Shown one piece after another: positions 1-5,725 of a stretch of DNA of 10,977 nucleotides. The number at the start of each line of letters is the position of its first letter. The stretch's first letter is position 1. Source of the stretch: JALOAT01 sp050179875 (lineage in GTDB: Bacteria > Pseudomonadota > Gammaproteobacteria > Thiohalomonadales > Thiohalomonadaceae); contig JBFXES010000091.1 of the NCBI GenBank assembly GCA_050179875.1, positions 1 to 10,977 of the forward strand, written 5' to 3'. The notes under the pieces were generated by a model that was given only the letters and a program-made list of their open reading frames with translations, made no database searches and had not been told where the DNA came from. A program made the position numbers and the translations under genes.

Positions 1-1
1 G

Positions 2-394
2 GCCATCGAGGTGCATCGCGCACTGGGGCCCGGTCTGCTTGAGTCGGCCTATCAAGCAGCACTCGAGCATGAGTTGAGCTTGCGAGGTTTACGGTGGGCG
101 GCGGAGATGCCGATCGCCGCGAGTTACAAGGGGCGAACGCTCGAGTGTGCGTATCGTTTGGATCTGTTCGTTGAAGATTGTCTGGTGGTGGAGCTCAAAT
201 CAGTCACTGAACTGCTGCCGATCCACAAAGCCCAACTGCTTACCTATTTGCGGCTGACAGGGCAGTCGCTGGGATTGCTCATCAACTTCAACGTTTCTGT
301 ATTACACAAGGGGATCTGCCGCGTGGTGCTGAACCTCGATCCCCTCCGCGATCTCCGCGTCTCCGCGTCCTCCGCGTTGCGCGACGAGGGTTAA
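2..394 (+). CDS. GxxExxY protein, PD-(D/E)XK nuclease-like (5' end missing)
   Basis: The frame is open from base 2, so the true start lies left of the window; about 130 residues are visible. The family-defining motif is seen as GLLESAY near the N-terminus, in the context EVHRALGPGLLESAYQAALE. A likely PD-(D/E)XK active-site core follows (RLDLFV, then VVELKSV, giving D...ExK), then the conserved AQLLTYL and GLLINFN segments. The cellular role of these small proteins is not established; they resemble restriction/repair-type nucleases by fold. The family core ends at about GICRVVLN. The last ~20 residues (LDPLRDLRVSASSALRDEG) are encoded by four tandem CTCCGCG heptamers and look like a repeat-derived extension. 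The stop lies 4 nt before trpG, whose Shine-Dalgarno sequence is inside this gene. The first 300 bases are visibly less GC-rich than the trp genes, which fits acquisition by transfer. Confidence 0.85.
   Translation, partial: AIEVHRALGPGLLESAYQAALEHELSLRGLRWAAEMPIAASYKGRTLECAYRLDLFVEDCLVVELKSVTELLPIHKAQLLTYLRLTGQSLGLLINFNVSVLHKGICRVVLNLDPLRDLRVSASSALRDEG
344..376. repeat. four tandem CTCCGCG heptamers inside the GxxExxY 3' end
   Basis: CTCCGCG occurs at 344-350, 353-359, 361-367 and 370-376, spaced 9, 8 and 9 bases. The same heptamer, in both orientations, builds the inverted repeat between trpD and trpC. Here it is read in frame and encodes the non-conserved C-terminal tail of the GxxExxY protein. 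Confidence 0.85.
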
Positions 395-398
395 ATCC

Positions 399-998
399 AT
401 GTTGCTGATGATCGACAACTACGATTCGTTTACCTACAACCTGGTGCAGTATCTGGGCGAGTTGGGTGCCGATGTGCAGGTGTACCGTAACGACCGGATC
501 ACGGTCGAGGAGATCGAGCGGCTGGCGCCCGATCACCTGATGATTTCACCGGGGCCGTGCACGCCCAACGAGGCCGGGGTGTCGGTGGCGGCCATCAAGC
601 ACTTCGCCGGCAAGCTGCCCATCCTCGGGGTGTGCCTGGGCCATCAGTCCATCGGACAGGCCTTCGGCGGGAAGATCGTGCACGCGCGCGAGACCATGCA
701 TGGCAAGACCTCGCCCGTGTACCACAAGGACGTGGGCGTGTTCGCCGGGCTGGCCAATCCCTTCGAGGCCACACGCTATCACTCGCTGGTGATTGAAAAG
801 GCGAGCTGCCCGGAGGTGCTCGAAGTGACCGCGTGGACGCAGAACGCGGACGGCAGCGTGGACGAGATCATGGGCGTACGTCACAAGACCTTCAACATCG
901 AGGGCGTGCAGTTCCACCCCGAATCCATCCTCACCCAACACGGCCACGACCTGCTCGCCAACTTCCTCAGGCTCCGCGGCGGCGTGCGTGGCGCGTGA
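399..998 (+). CDS. trpG: anthranilate synthase component II (glutamine amidotransferase), TrpG
   Basis: TrpG hydrolyses glutamine and passes ammonia to TrpE to make anthranilate from chorismate, the first step of tryptophan synthesis in the cytoplasm. At 199 residues it is a full-length class I amidotransferase domain. It begins LLMIDNYDSFTYNLVQYL, has the oxyanion motif SPGPCTP (50-56), the nucleophile Cys79 in GVCLGHQSIGQAFGG, and the catalytic His173/Glu175 in QFHPES. It is free-standing rather than fused to TrpD. The ATG at 399 is preceded by GAGG at 386-389, inside the upstream gene, so translation may be coupled. The pabA product is nearly identical in motifs, but the trpD/trpC neighbours favour trpG; dual use for folate synthesis is possible. 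trpE is not in the window. Confidence 0.96.
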   Translation: MLLMIDNYDSFTYNLVQYLGELGADVQVYRNDRITVEEIERLAPDHLMISPGPCTPNEAGVSVAAIKHFAGKLPILGVCLGHQSIGQAFGGKIVHARETMHGKTSPVYHKDVGVFAGLANPFEATRYHSLVIEKASCPEVLEVTAWTQNADGSVDEIMGVRHKTFNIEGVQFHPESILTQHGHDLLANFLRLRGGVRGA

Positions 999-1024
999 AA
1001 AGCCCGGCGCCGAGGCGCGGTGAG

Positions 1025-1087
1025 CGCAGAGGATGTGATCCGCATCCGGTTGTCCCTGTGTCCTCTGCGTCTGTATCTCTGTGTTAA
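1025..1087. repeat. degenerate 8-9-nt repeat with inverted arms, trpG-MFS gap
   Basis: On the minus strand this gap reads as tandem units such as ACACAGAG, ACGCAGAGG and ACACAGGG. A 9-bp inverted pair, CGCAGAGGA (1025-1033) and TCCTCTGCG (1061-1069), closes a 27-nt loop. The composition and unit size resemble the CGCGGAG repeats elsewhere in the trp region, but the units are more degenerate. There is no T-run after the stem, so it does not look like an intrinsic terminator. Confidence 0.6.
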
Positions 1088-1102
1088 TCCGATCCCCCGC
1101 TG

Positions 1103-2302
1103 ATGCGAGCTGAAGCCGAAAACGCCCGGCGTATCGCCGTGCTGGTGGCCTTCATGTCCATGCTGGCGCCGTTCAGCATCGACACCTATCTGCCGTCCTT
1201 CCCCGACATCGCGCGGGAGTTCGGCGCGAGCCACGTGCAGATGCAGCAGACCATGTCGCTGTATCTGATCAGCTTCGCTGTCATGACCCTGGCCTACGGG
1301 CCTCTTTCCGACGCCTTCGGCCGGCGCATCGTCAGCCTCTGGGCAGTCGGACTTTATTGCGCGGCCTCCGTGGGTTGCGCGCTGTCCGACAGCATCGGTG
1401 AGCTGATCGCCTTTCGCATCGCGCAGGGGCTCACGGCCAGCGCCGGCATCGTGGTGGGGCGCGCCGTGGTGCGGGACGTGTTCGCGGGGGCGCGGGCGCA
1501 GAAGGTGATGTCCAACATGATGCTCATGTTCGCCCTGGCGCCCGCGGCCGCGCCGGTGATCGGCGGCTATCTGCACGATGCCTTCGGCTGGCGTTCCGTG
1601 TTCCTGTTCCTGGCGCTGGTGGGCGGCGCGCTGTGGCTGCTGGTCTATCGTCGTCTGCCCGAGACGCTGCCGCGCGAGCATCGCCAGTCCATTCATCCGG
1701 TAGTGGTGGGGCGTGCCTACGGCAGGGCGCTGGCCACCGGCGGTTTCATGGCGCTGGTGTGCATGGTGGCGCTGAACTTCGGCGGCATGTTCCTGTATGT
1801 TGCCGGCGCGCCCGTGCTGATCTACGAGCATCTGGGCCTGGACGCCGACGACTTCGCGGCACTTTTCGTGCCCCTGGTCACGGGCATCATGTTGGGCGCG
1901 TACACCTCGGGCCGACTGGCCGGGCGCGTGGACACGCTGCGGGTCGTGGCTATCGGCTACGGGAGCATGGTGCTGGCGGTGGTCTTCAATCTCGTCCAGG
2001 CCTACGGCTTCCCCGGCCACGCCGCGCTGGTGGTGGCGCCCATTACGCTGTACGCCTTCGGCAACGCGCTCGCCGCGCCCAGCCTGAGCCTGCTGGCGCT
2101 GGAGTATTTCCCGTACAACCGTGGCATGGCGTCGGCGGCGCAGGGCTTCATGCACACCGCATCCAACGCGGCGGTCGCCGGCGTGCTGGTGCCCGTGGTT
2201 GCCCATGCCGTGCCCGCCATGGCCAAGGGCATGACGGCGCTGCATGCCGCGTCGTTGCTGCTGTGGCTGGGCTGGCTGCGGGCCACACGGGCGAAAACTT
2301 GA
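1103..2302 (+). CDS. MFS multidrug efflux transporter, Bcr/CflA family
   Basis: A 399-residue inner-membrane proton-driven exporter of the 12-helix DHA1 class, close in length to E. coli Bcr. The hallmark of the family, SIDTYLPSFPDIAREF (25-40), lies at the end of helix 1, and MFS motif A follows as GPLSDAFGRR (66-75). Hydrophobic helices alternate through to the C-terminus, with a GYLHDAFGWRSVF segment before helix 6. Substrates cannot be read from sequence; relatives export bicyclomycin, chloramphenicol, sulfonamides or metabolites. The frame is closed by TAA at 1085-1087, so ATG 1103 is the first possible start, although it has no convincing Shine-Dalgarno sequence. It sits between trpG and trpD, which are adjacent in pseudomonads, so it looks like an insertion that keeps the operon's orientation. 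Export of a tryptophan-pathway intermediate is possible but unsupported. Confidence 0.93.
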   Translation: MRAEAENARRIAVLVAFMSMLAPFSIDTYLPSFPDIAREFGASHVQMQQTMSLYLISFAVMTLAYGPLSDAFGRRIVSLWAVGLYCAASVGCALSDSIGELIAFRIAQGLTASAGIVVGRAVVRDVFAGARAQKVMSNMMLMFALAPAAAPVIGGYLHDAFGWRSVFLFLALVGGALWLLVYRRLPETLPREHRQSIHPVVVGRAYGRALATGGFMALVCMVALNFGGMFLYVAGAPVLIYEHLGLDADDFAALFVPLVTGIMLGAYTSGRLAGRVDTLRVVAIGYGSMVLAVVFNLVQAYGFPGHAALVVAPITLYAFGNALAAPSLSLLALEYFPYNRGMASAAQGFMHTASNAAVAGVLVPVVAHAVPAMAKGMTALHAASLLLWLGWLRATRAKT

Positions 2303-2354
2303 CCCCCGCGCGAACGGGCGGGGAAAATCCCATCTTTCACAGGCGGATCACCCC

Positions 2355-3371
2355 ATGGACATGCAATCAGCCATCCGCGCCGTCACCGAACGGCGTGACC
2401 TCAGCAGCGACCAGATGCGTGCGGTGATGCGCCTGATCATGACCGGTGAAGCGACGCCCGCGCAGATCGGCGGTTTTCTCATCGGGCTGCGCATGAAGGG
2501 CGAGACCGTGGACGAGATCGCCGCCGCCGCGGAGGTGATGCGCGAGCTCGCCACGCCCGTATCCATCGCGGGGGAGCACCTCGTCGACACCTGCGGGACG
2601 GGCGGTGACGGCGCCGGCACCTTCAACATCTCCACCACCGTCGCCTTCGTGGTGGCCGCCGCGGGCGGCCGCGTCGCCAAGCACGGCAACCGCGCCGTGT
2701 CGGGCAAGTCCGGCAGCGCCGACGTGCTGGAGGCCGCGGGCGTGAAGCTGGACCTCACCGCCGATCAGGTGGTGCGGTGTATCGAGGAAGTGGGCGTCGG
2801 TTTCATGTTCGCCCCGCGCCATCACGGGGCCATGAAGCATGCCGTGGGCCCGCGCCGCGAGATGGGCGTGCGCACCATCTTCAACCTGCTGGGTCCGCTC
2901 ACCAATCCCGCGCGTGCGCCCAACCAGGTCATCGGCGTCTTCAGCACCCACTGGCTGGAGCCGGTGGCGCAGGTCTTCAACCTGCTGGGCAGCCGGCACG
3001 TGCTGGTGGTGCATTCCGAGGACGGCCTGGATGAGATCAGCATCGGTGCGCCGACCCGCGTCGCCGAACTGCACGACGGCAAAGTGACCGTCTCGGTCAT
3101 CAGTCCGGAGCAATTCGGCCTGGAGCGCTGCGCCCTGGACGCCCTGGTGGTCGAGAATGCCGAGCAGTCGCTGGCCATCGTGAAGGCGGTGCTCGACGAC
3201 CGGCCCGGTCCGGCGCGCGACATCGTCCAGCTCAACGCGGGCGCCGCCATTTACGCCGCCGGCCTCGCCCCTTCGCTGGCGGCGGGCGTCAAGCGCGCCG
3301 GCGAGGTCATCGCCAGCGGCGAAGCCCGCCGTCGCCTCGACGCCCTTGTGACTCTCACGAACAGCTTTTAA
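2355..3371 (+). CDS. trpD: anthranilate phosphoribosyltransferase, TrpD
   Basis: TrpD joins anthranilate to phosphoribosyl pyrophosphate to give phosphoribosyl-anthranilate. The 338-residue protein has the usual helical N-terminal region (QIGGFLIGLRMKGET) and the phosphoribosyl-binding loop CGTGGDG (80-86). KHGNRAVSGKSGSADVLEAAG (109-129) follows, then GPRREMGVRTIFNLLGPLTNPA, and the metal-binding Asp226-Glu227 in DGLDEIS. The frame is open further upstream to 2244, but that would overlap the transporter gene. ATG 2355 gives the family's normal N-terminus and has a purine-rich AGGCGG 9-14 bases upstream; ATG 2361 is a near alternative. The gap from the transporter is 52 bp and holds only a small hairpin without a T-run. 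The stop codon lies inside the inverted repeat that precedes trpC. Confidence 0.97.
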   Translation: MDMQSAIRAVTERRDLSSDQMRAVMRLIMTGEATPAQIGGFLIGLRMKGETVDEIAAAAEVMRELATPVSIAGEHLVDTCGTGGDGAGTFNISTTVAFVVAAAGGRVAKHGNRAVSGKSGSADVLEAAGVKLDLTADQVVRCIEEVGVGFMFAPRHHGAMKHAVGPRREMGVRTIFNLLGPLTNPARAPNQVIGVFSTHWLEPVAQVFNLLGSRHVLVVHSEDGLDEISIGAPTRVAELHDGKVTVSVISPEQFGLERCALDALVVENAEQSLAIVKAVLDDRPGPARDIVQLNAGAAIYAAGLAPSLAAGVKRAGEVIASGEARRRLDALVTLTNSF

Positions 3372-3424
3372 CGCGGAGTACGCGGAGGAAAAAACAAATT
3401 CCATTCTCCGCGTACTCCGCGTTA
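3369..3424. repeat. perfect 19-bp inverted repeat built from CGCGGAG heptamers, trpD-trpC gap
   Basis: The left arm (3369-3387) and right arm (3406-3424) are exact reverse complements around an 18-nt A-rich loop. Each arm contains two CGCGGAG units 9 bases apart: 3372-3378 and 3381-3387 on the left, and their complements at 3406-3412 and 3415-3421 on the right. The first three bases are the trpD stop codon and the stem ends 13 bases before the trpC ATG. No T-run follows, so a simple terminator is unlikely. As RNA it would form a very stable stem that could affect mRNA processing or the trpD:trpC expression ratio. Confidence 0.95.
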
Positions 3425-3437
3425 TGGCAGGTAACCC

Positions 3438-4244
3438 ATGAACGACACCCCCGACGTACTGAAGAAGATCCTGCGCCGCAAGGCCGAGGAAGTGGCCGAG
3501 CGCGCGGCGCGGGTCCCGCTGTCGGCGCTGTGTGAGCGTGCCAAGGCGGCGGATGCGCCGCGCGGCTTTGCCGAGGCCATCCGCAAGCGGGTGGCAGCGG
3601 GCCGGCCGGCCGTGATCGCCGAGGTGAAGAAGGCCTCGCCCAGCAAGGGCGTCATCCGGCCCGATTTCGATCCGGCCGCCATCGCCCACTCCTACGAGGC
3701 CGGCGGCGCCACCTGCCTGTCGGTGCTTACCGATATCGATTTTTTCCAGGGGGCCGACGCCTATCTGCAACAGGCCCGCGCGGCGTGTTCACTGCCCGTC
3801 CTGCGCAAGGATTTCGTCATCGACCCCTACCAGGTGGTCGAGGCGCGCGCCATCGGCGCCGACTGCATCCTGCTCATCGCCGCAGCGCTCAGTGACGTGC
3901 AAATGCAGGAATTGACCCAGGCGGCCCGGGAATCCGGCCTGGATGTGCTGGTCGAAGTGCACGACGGGGAGGAACTGGCGCGGGCGTTGCCGCTCGGCCT
4001 GCCGCTGGTGGGCATCAACAACCGCAACCTGCGCACCTTCGAGGTATCGCTGGCGACCACCCTGGACCTGCTGCCCGCCATCCCGGCGGACCGCACGGTG
4101 GTCACCGAAAGCGGCATCCTGGCGGCAGAGGACGTGGCCCTGATGCGCGGCCACGGCGTTCACGCCTTCCTGGTGGGCGAGGCCTTCATGCGCGCCCCCG
4201 AGCCCGGCGAGCGCTTGCGGGAGCTGTTCGAAGAGAAGAGATAG
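3438..4244 (+). CDS. trpC: indole-3-glycerol-phosphate synthase, TrpC
   Basis: TrpC closes the indole ring, converting carboxyphenylaminodeoxyribulose phosphate to indole-3-glycerol phosphate. The 268 residues form one (beta/alpha)8 barrel, without the fused TrpF domain of E. coli. By alignment to known family residues the catalytic and binding positions are present: Glu62 and Lys64 in AEVKKASPSKG, Lys124 in LRKDFVIDPYQ, Glu173 in VEVHD, Asn194 in INNRNLRTFEV and Ser225 in TESGI. The protein begins TPDVLKKILRRKAEEVAER, typical of the N-terminal helix, which supports ATG 3438. The Shine-Dalgarno sequence is weak (GCAGG at 3428-3432). The start lies just beyond the 19-bp inverted repeat. It is convergent with crp. 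Confidence 0.97.
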   Translation: MNDTPDVLKKILRRKAEEVAERAARVPLSALCERAKAADAPRGFAEAIRKRVAAGRPAVIAEVKKASPSKGVIRPDFDPAAIAHSYEAGGATCLSVLTDIDFFQGADAYLQQARAACSLPVLRKDFVIDPYQVVEARAIGADCILLIAAALSDVQMQELTQAARESGLDVLVEVHDGEELARALPLGLPLVGINNRNLRTFEVSLATTLDLLPAIPADRTVVTESGILAAEDVALMRGHGVHAFLVGEAFMRAPEPGERLRELFEEKR

Positions 4245-4246
4245 GC

Positions 4247-4289
4247 CACGAGGGACACGGGGATATTCCTCTTCCCCGTGTCCCCCGTG
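4247..4289. repeat. 17-bp near-perfect inverted repeat between convergent trpC and crp
   Basis: Arms 4247-4263 and 4273-4289 are reverse complements with one mismatch (12 uninterrupted pairs next to a 9-nt loop). Each arm consists of two ~9-nt units of the type CACGRGGGA / CACGGGGA, the same architecture as the trpD-trpC repeat with a different unit. Because the flanking genes converge and a modestly T-rich TTTGGGTTTA follows on the + strand, it may also act as a transcription terminator for trpC. Confidence 0.85.
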
Positions 4290-4302
4290 TTTGGGTTTAC
4301 CC

Positions 4303-4947
4303 TCAGCGGGTGCCGAAGACCACGATGGTCTTGCCGCTTACCGAGATGAGGCCCTGGTCTTCCAGGTTCTTCAGTACGCGGCCGGCCATCTCGCGGGAAC
4401 AGCCCACGATGCGGCCCAGCTCCTGACGGGTGATGCGGATCTGCATGCCGTCCGGATGGGTCATGGCATCCGGCTGCTTGGAGAGTTCCAGCAGGGTCGC
4501 GGCGATGCGGCCGGTCACGTCCAGGAAGGCCAGGTCGGAGACCTTGCGGCTCGTGTTGCGCAGCCGCGCCGCCATCTGGCCGGCGAGCTGGAACAGGATT
4601 TCCGGGTCTTCCTGGGCGAGCTGACGGAAATGGGTGTAGCTGATTTCAGCGAGTTCGCATTCGCTGCGGGTGCGGACCCAGGCACTGCGGGTCGTTTCGC
4701 TGAACAGGCCCATCTCGCCGAAGAAATCGCCCGCATTCAAATACGCGAGTACCATTTCGCGGCCCTGCTCTTCCTCGATGAGCACGGACACGGAGCCTTT
4801 GACGATGTAATAAAGCGTCTCCGGCTTATCACCCGCGTAGATGATATTGGTCTTGGACGGATATCTGCGACGGTGGCAGTGACTGAGAAACCGATCGATG
4901 GTCGGATTCCCGGTGCCTGCTTCCCTAACTACTATTCGTTGCGCCAT
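4303..4947 (-). CDS. crp: cAMP receptor protein, CRP/Vfr type global regulator
   Basis: This is a cytoplasmic dimeric DNA-binding regulator that responds to cAMP. From ATG 4947 it has 214 residues, the length of P. aeruginosa Vfr and close to the 210 of E. coli CRP. The cyclic-nucleotide domain shows FFGEMGLF with Glu78 and the phosphate-contacting Arg87-Ser88 (TRSAW). The C-helix has NTSRKVSDLAFLDVTGRI with Thr132-Ser133 at the cAMP positions. The winged helix reads ITRQELGRIVGCSREMAGRVLK with Arg185, Glu186 and Arg190, the DNA-contacting set of CRP, so it should bind TGTGA-N6-TCACA sites. It ends GKTIVVFGTR. Upstream in-frame starts are ATG 4965 and TTG 4980; AGGA lies 6 bases before ATG 4947, and a candidate promoter makes 4947 the better choice. 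It diverges from yhfA, as in E. coli. Confidence 0.95.
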   Translation of the reverse strand: MAQRIVVREAGTGNPTIDRFLSHCHRRRYPSKTNIIYAGDKPETLYYIVKGSVSVLIEEEQGREMVLAYLNAGDFFGEMGLFSETTRSAWVRTRSECELAEISYTHFRQLAQEDPEILFQLAGQMAARLRNTSRKVSDLAFLDVTGRIAATLLELSKQPDAMTHPDGMQIRITRQELGRIVGCSREMAGRVLKNLEDQGLISVSGKTIVVFGTR

Positions 4948-4980
4948 CGTGGGTCCTGTAAGCATCGTTTTTTCACCCAA

Positions 4981-5008
4981 CGTATATCACCGGCGGGGAG
5001 TCTATCAA
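4981..5008 (-). promoter_or_regulatory. candidate sigma-70 promoter of crp
   Basis: On the minus strand TTGATA (5008-5003) and TATACG (4986-4981) are separated by 16 bases. They match the -35 and -10 consensus at 5 of 6 and 4 of 6 positions. Transcription would begin near 4974, leaving a ~27-nt leader for the ATG at 4947 but almost none for ATG 4965. This is based on consensus matching only. Confidence 0.35.
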
Positions 5009-5041
5009 TACCCTCCGGCAAACGAGAATAACCACTAATAC

Positions 5042-5057
5042 TGAGATTTAAGTCACG
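5042..5057. promoter_or_regulatory. candidate CRP-binding site in the crp-yhfA divergent region
   Basis: TGAGA-TTTAAG-TCACG matches the CRP consensus TGTGA-N6-TCACA at 8 of 10 half-site positions with the exact 6-base spacer. The site covers part of the yhfA Shine-Dalgarno region, ends 9 bases before its ATG, and lies ~75 bases upstream of the candidate crp transcription start. Repression of yhfA and/or autoregulation of crp would fit; neither is shown. Confidence 0.45.
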
Positions 5058-5066
5058 GGAGTCATT

Positions 5067-5483
5067 ATGAAGGCGAGAATCAAATGGGTGGAAGGGGCCA
5101 CATTCCTAGGCGAATCAGGCACGGGGCATGCCGTCGTCATGGACGGGCCGGCCGAACATGGTGGCAGAAACCTGGGCGTCCGTCCCATGGAAATGTTATT
5201 GCTGGGCATGGGCGGTTGCACATCTTTTGACGTAGTTCACATATTGAGGAAGGGTCGGCAGCCCATTACCGATTGTGTGGCCGAGATTACCGCCGAGCGT
5301 GCGCCGACCGACCCGAAAGTGTTTACCCGTATCCACGTGCACTTTATCGTCACCGGCAAGGGGCTGAGCGAGGCCCATGTAAAAAGGGCGGTGGAGCTCT
5401 CGGCAGAGAAGTACTGCTCCGCGTCCATCATGTTGGGCAAGGTGGCCCAGATCAGCCATGACTATGAGGTCGTGGAGGCGTAA
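5067..5483 (+). CDS. yhfA: OsmC family protein, YhfA type
   Basis: The 138-residue protein aligns along its whole length with E. coli YhfA: KWVEGATFLGES at the start, RPMEMLLLGMGGC in the middle, LSAEKYCSASIML near the end. OsmC/Ohr proteins are cytoplasmic dimeric thiol peroxidases whose two cysteines reduce organic hydroperoxides; here they are Cys51 (GGCTSFDV) and Cys117 (KYCSAS). The YhfA branch has no well-established substrate, so peroxidase activity is inferred. ATG 5067 gives the family's usual N-terminus and is preceded by GGGAG at 5057-5061. It is divergent from crp, an arrangement shared with E. coli, and a candidate CRP site lies at its ribosome-binding region. It is followed by the long speD leader rather than by an operon partner. 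Confidence 0.93.
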   Translation: MKARIKWVEGATFLGESGTGHAVVMDGPAEHGGRNLGVRPMEMLLLGMGGCTSFDVVHILRKGRQPITDCVAEITAERAPTDPKVFTRIHVHFIVTGKGLSEAHVKRAVELSAEKYCSASIMLGKVAQISHDYEVVEA

Positions 5484-5525
5484 CCCGGGGCTGCAAGACC
5501 GGGGACGTGATAGGGACGTGGATGA

Positions 5526-5554
5526 TTTACCACCCGCCCCCTGGTGTGGATAAT
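5526..5554 (+). promoter_or_regulatory. candidate speD promoter
   Basis: TTTACC (5526-5531) and GATAAT (5549-5554) are spaced 17 bases and match the sigma-70 boxes at 4 of 6 and 5 of 6 positions. Transcription would start around 5560, inside a run of eight C (5556-5563), giving a leader of about 165 nt before the speD start. Assigned by consensus only. Confidence 0.35.
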
Positions 5555-5602
5555 ACCCCCCCCTGGAAACGGCGGCGGGTACCCCAAAGCAGGTTCCGGG
5601 CC

Positions 5603-5633
5603 GGTGGACCCGCCCCCGAAGGGCGGCTCCACC
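5603..5633 (+). promoter_or_regulatory. strong hairpin in the speD leader
   Basis: GGTGGA (5603-5608) pairs with TCCACC (5628-5633) and CCGCCC (5610-5615) with GGGCGG (5621-5626). The stems are separated by a single C-C mismatch and capped by the 5-nt loop CCGAA. No T-run follows, so it is not a classical terminator. It sits ~90 nt before the speD start and could be a 5'-end stabiliser or part of a control element; no known riboswitch was recognised. Confidence 0.6.
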
Positions 5634-5646
5634 ACGGAGAGTGCGT

Positions 5647-5685
5647 CCGGTCGGTGTAACCGAAACCGGGCGCTTTGCTTTTTTT
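5647..5685 (+). terminator. possible weak terminator or attenuator before speD
   Basis: CCGGT (5647-5651) pairs with ACCGG (5665-5669), with an inner GGT/ACC pairing, and seven T follow at 5679-5685. The 9-base gap between stem and T-run is longer than in a good intrinsic terminator. It could end yhfA transcription or attenuate speD; it may equally be chance. Confidence 0.25.
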
Positions 5686-5725
5686 ACGTCCGGCCAATCC
5701 GGAGAGCCTGGGGAGACGTCCTACG

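Noticed and set aside
344..376. The heptamer repeats as a CRISPR array
   Set aside because: Units are 7 nt with 1-2-nt gaps; there are no 25-40-nt repeats with unique spacers and no cas genes.
881..2245. Long open frame on the minus strand opposite the MFS gene
   Set aside because: The translation is rich in His, Gln, Arg and Gly without any domain, as expected opposite a GC-rich gene; the + strand carries a clear transporter.
2304..2323. Small hairpin CCCCGC/GCGGGG between the MFS gene and trpD
   Set aside because: Only 6 bp with an 8-nt loop and no T-run; likely chance in GC-rich DNA and not a terminator.
2367..3770. 467-codon minus-strand frame opposite trpD and the start of trpC
   Set aside because: It overlaps two well-supported enzymes and has low-complexity composition; a GC-rich antisense artefact.
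4291..5031. 246-codon plus-strand frame opposite crp
   Set aside because: No recognisable domain; crp on the other strand matches its family end to end.
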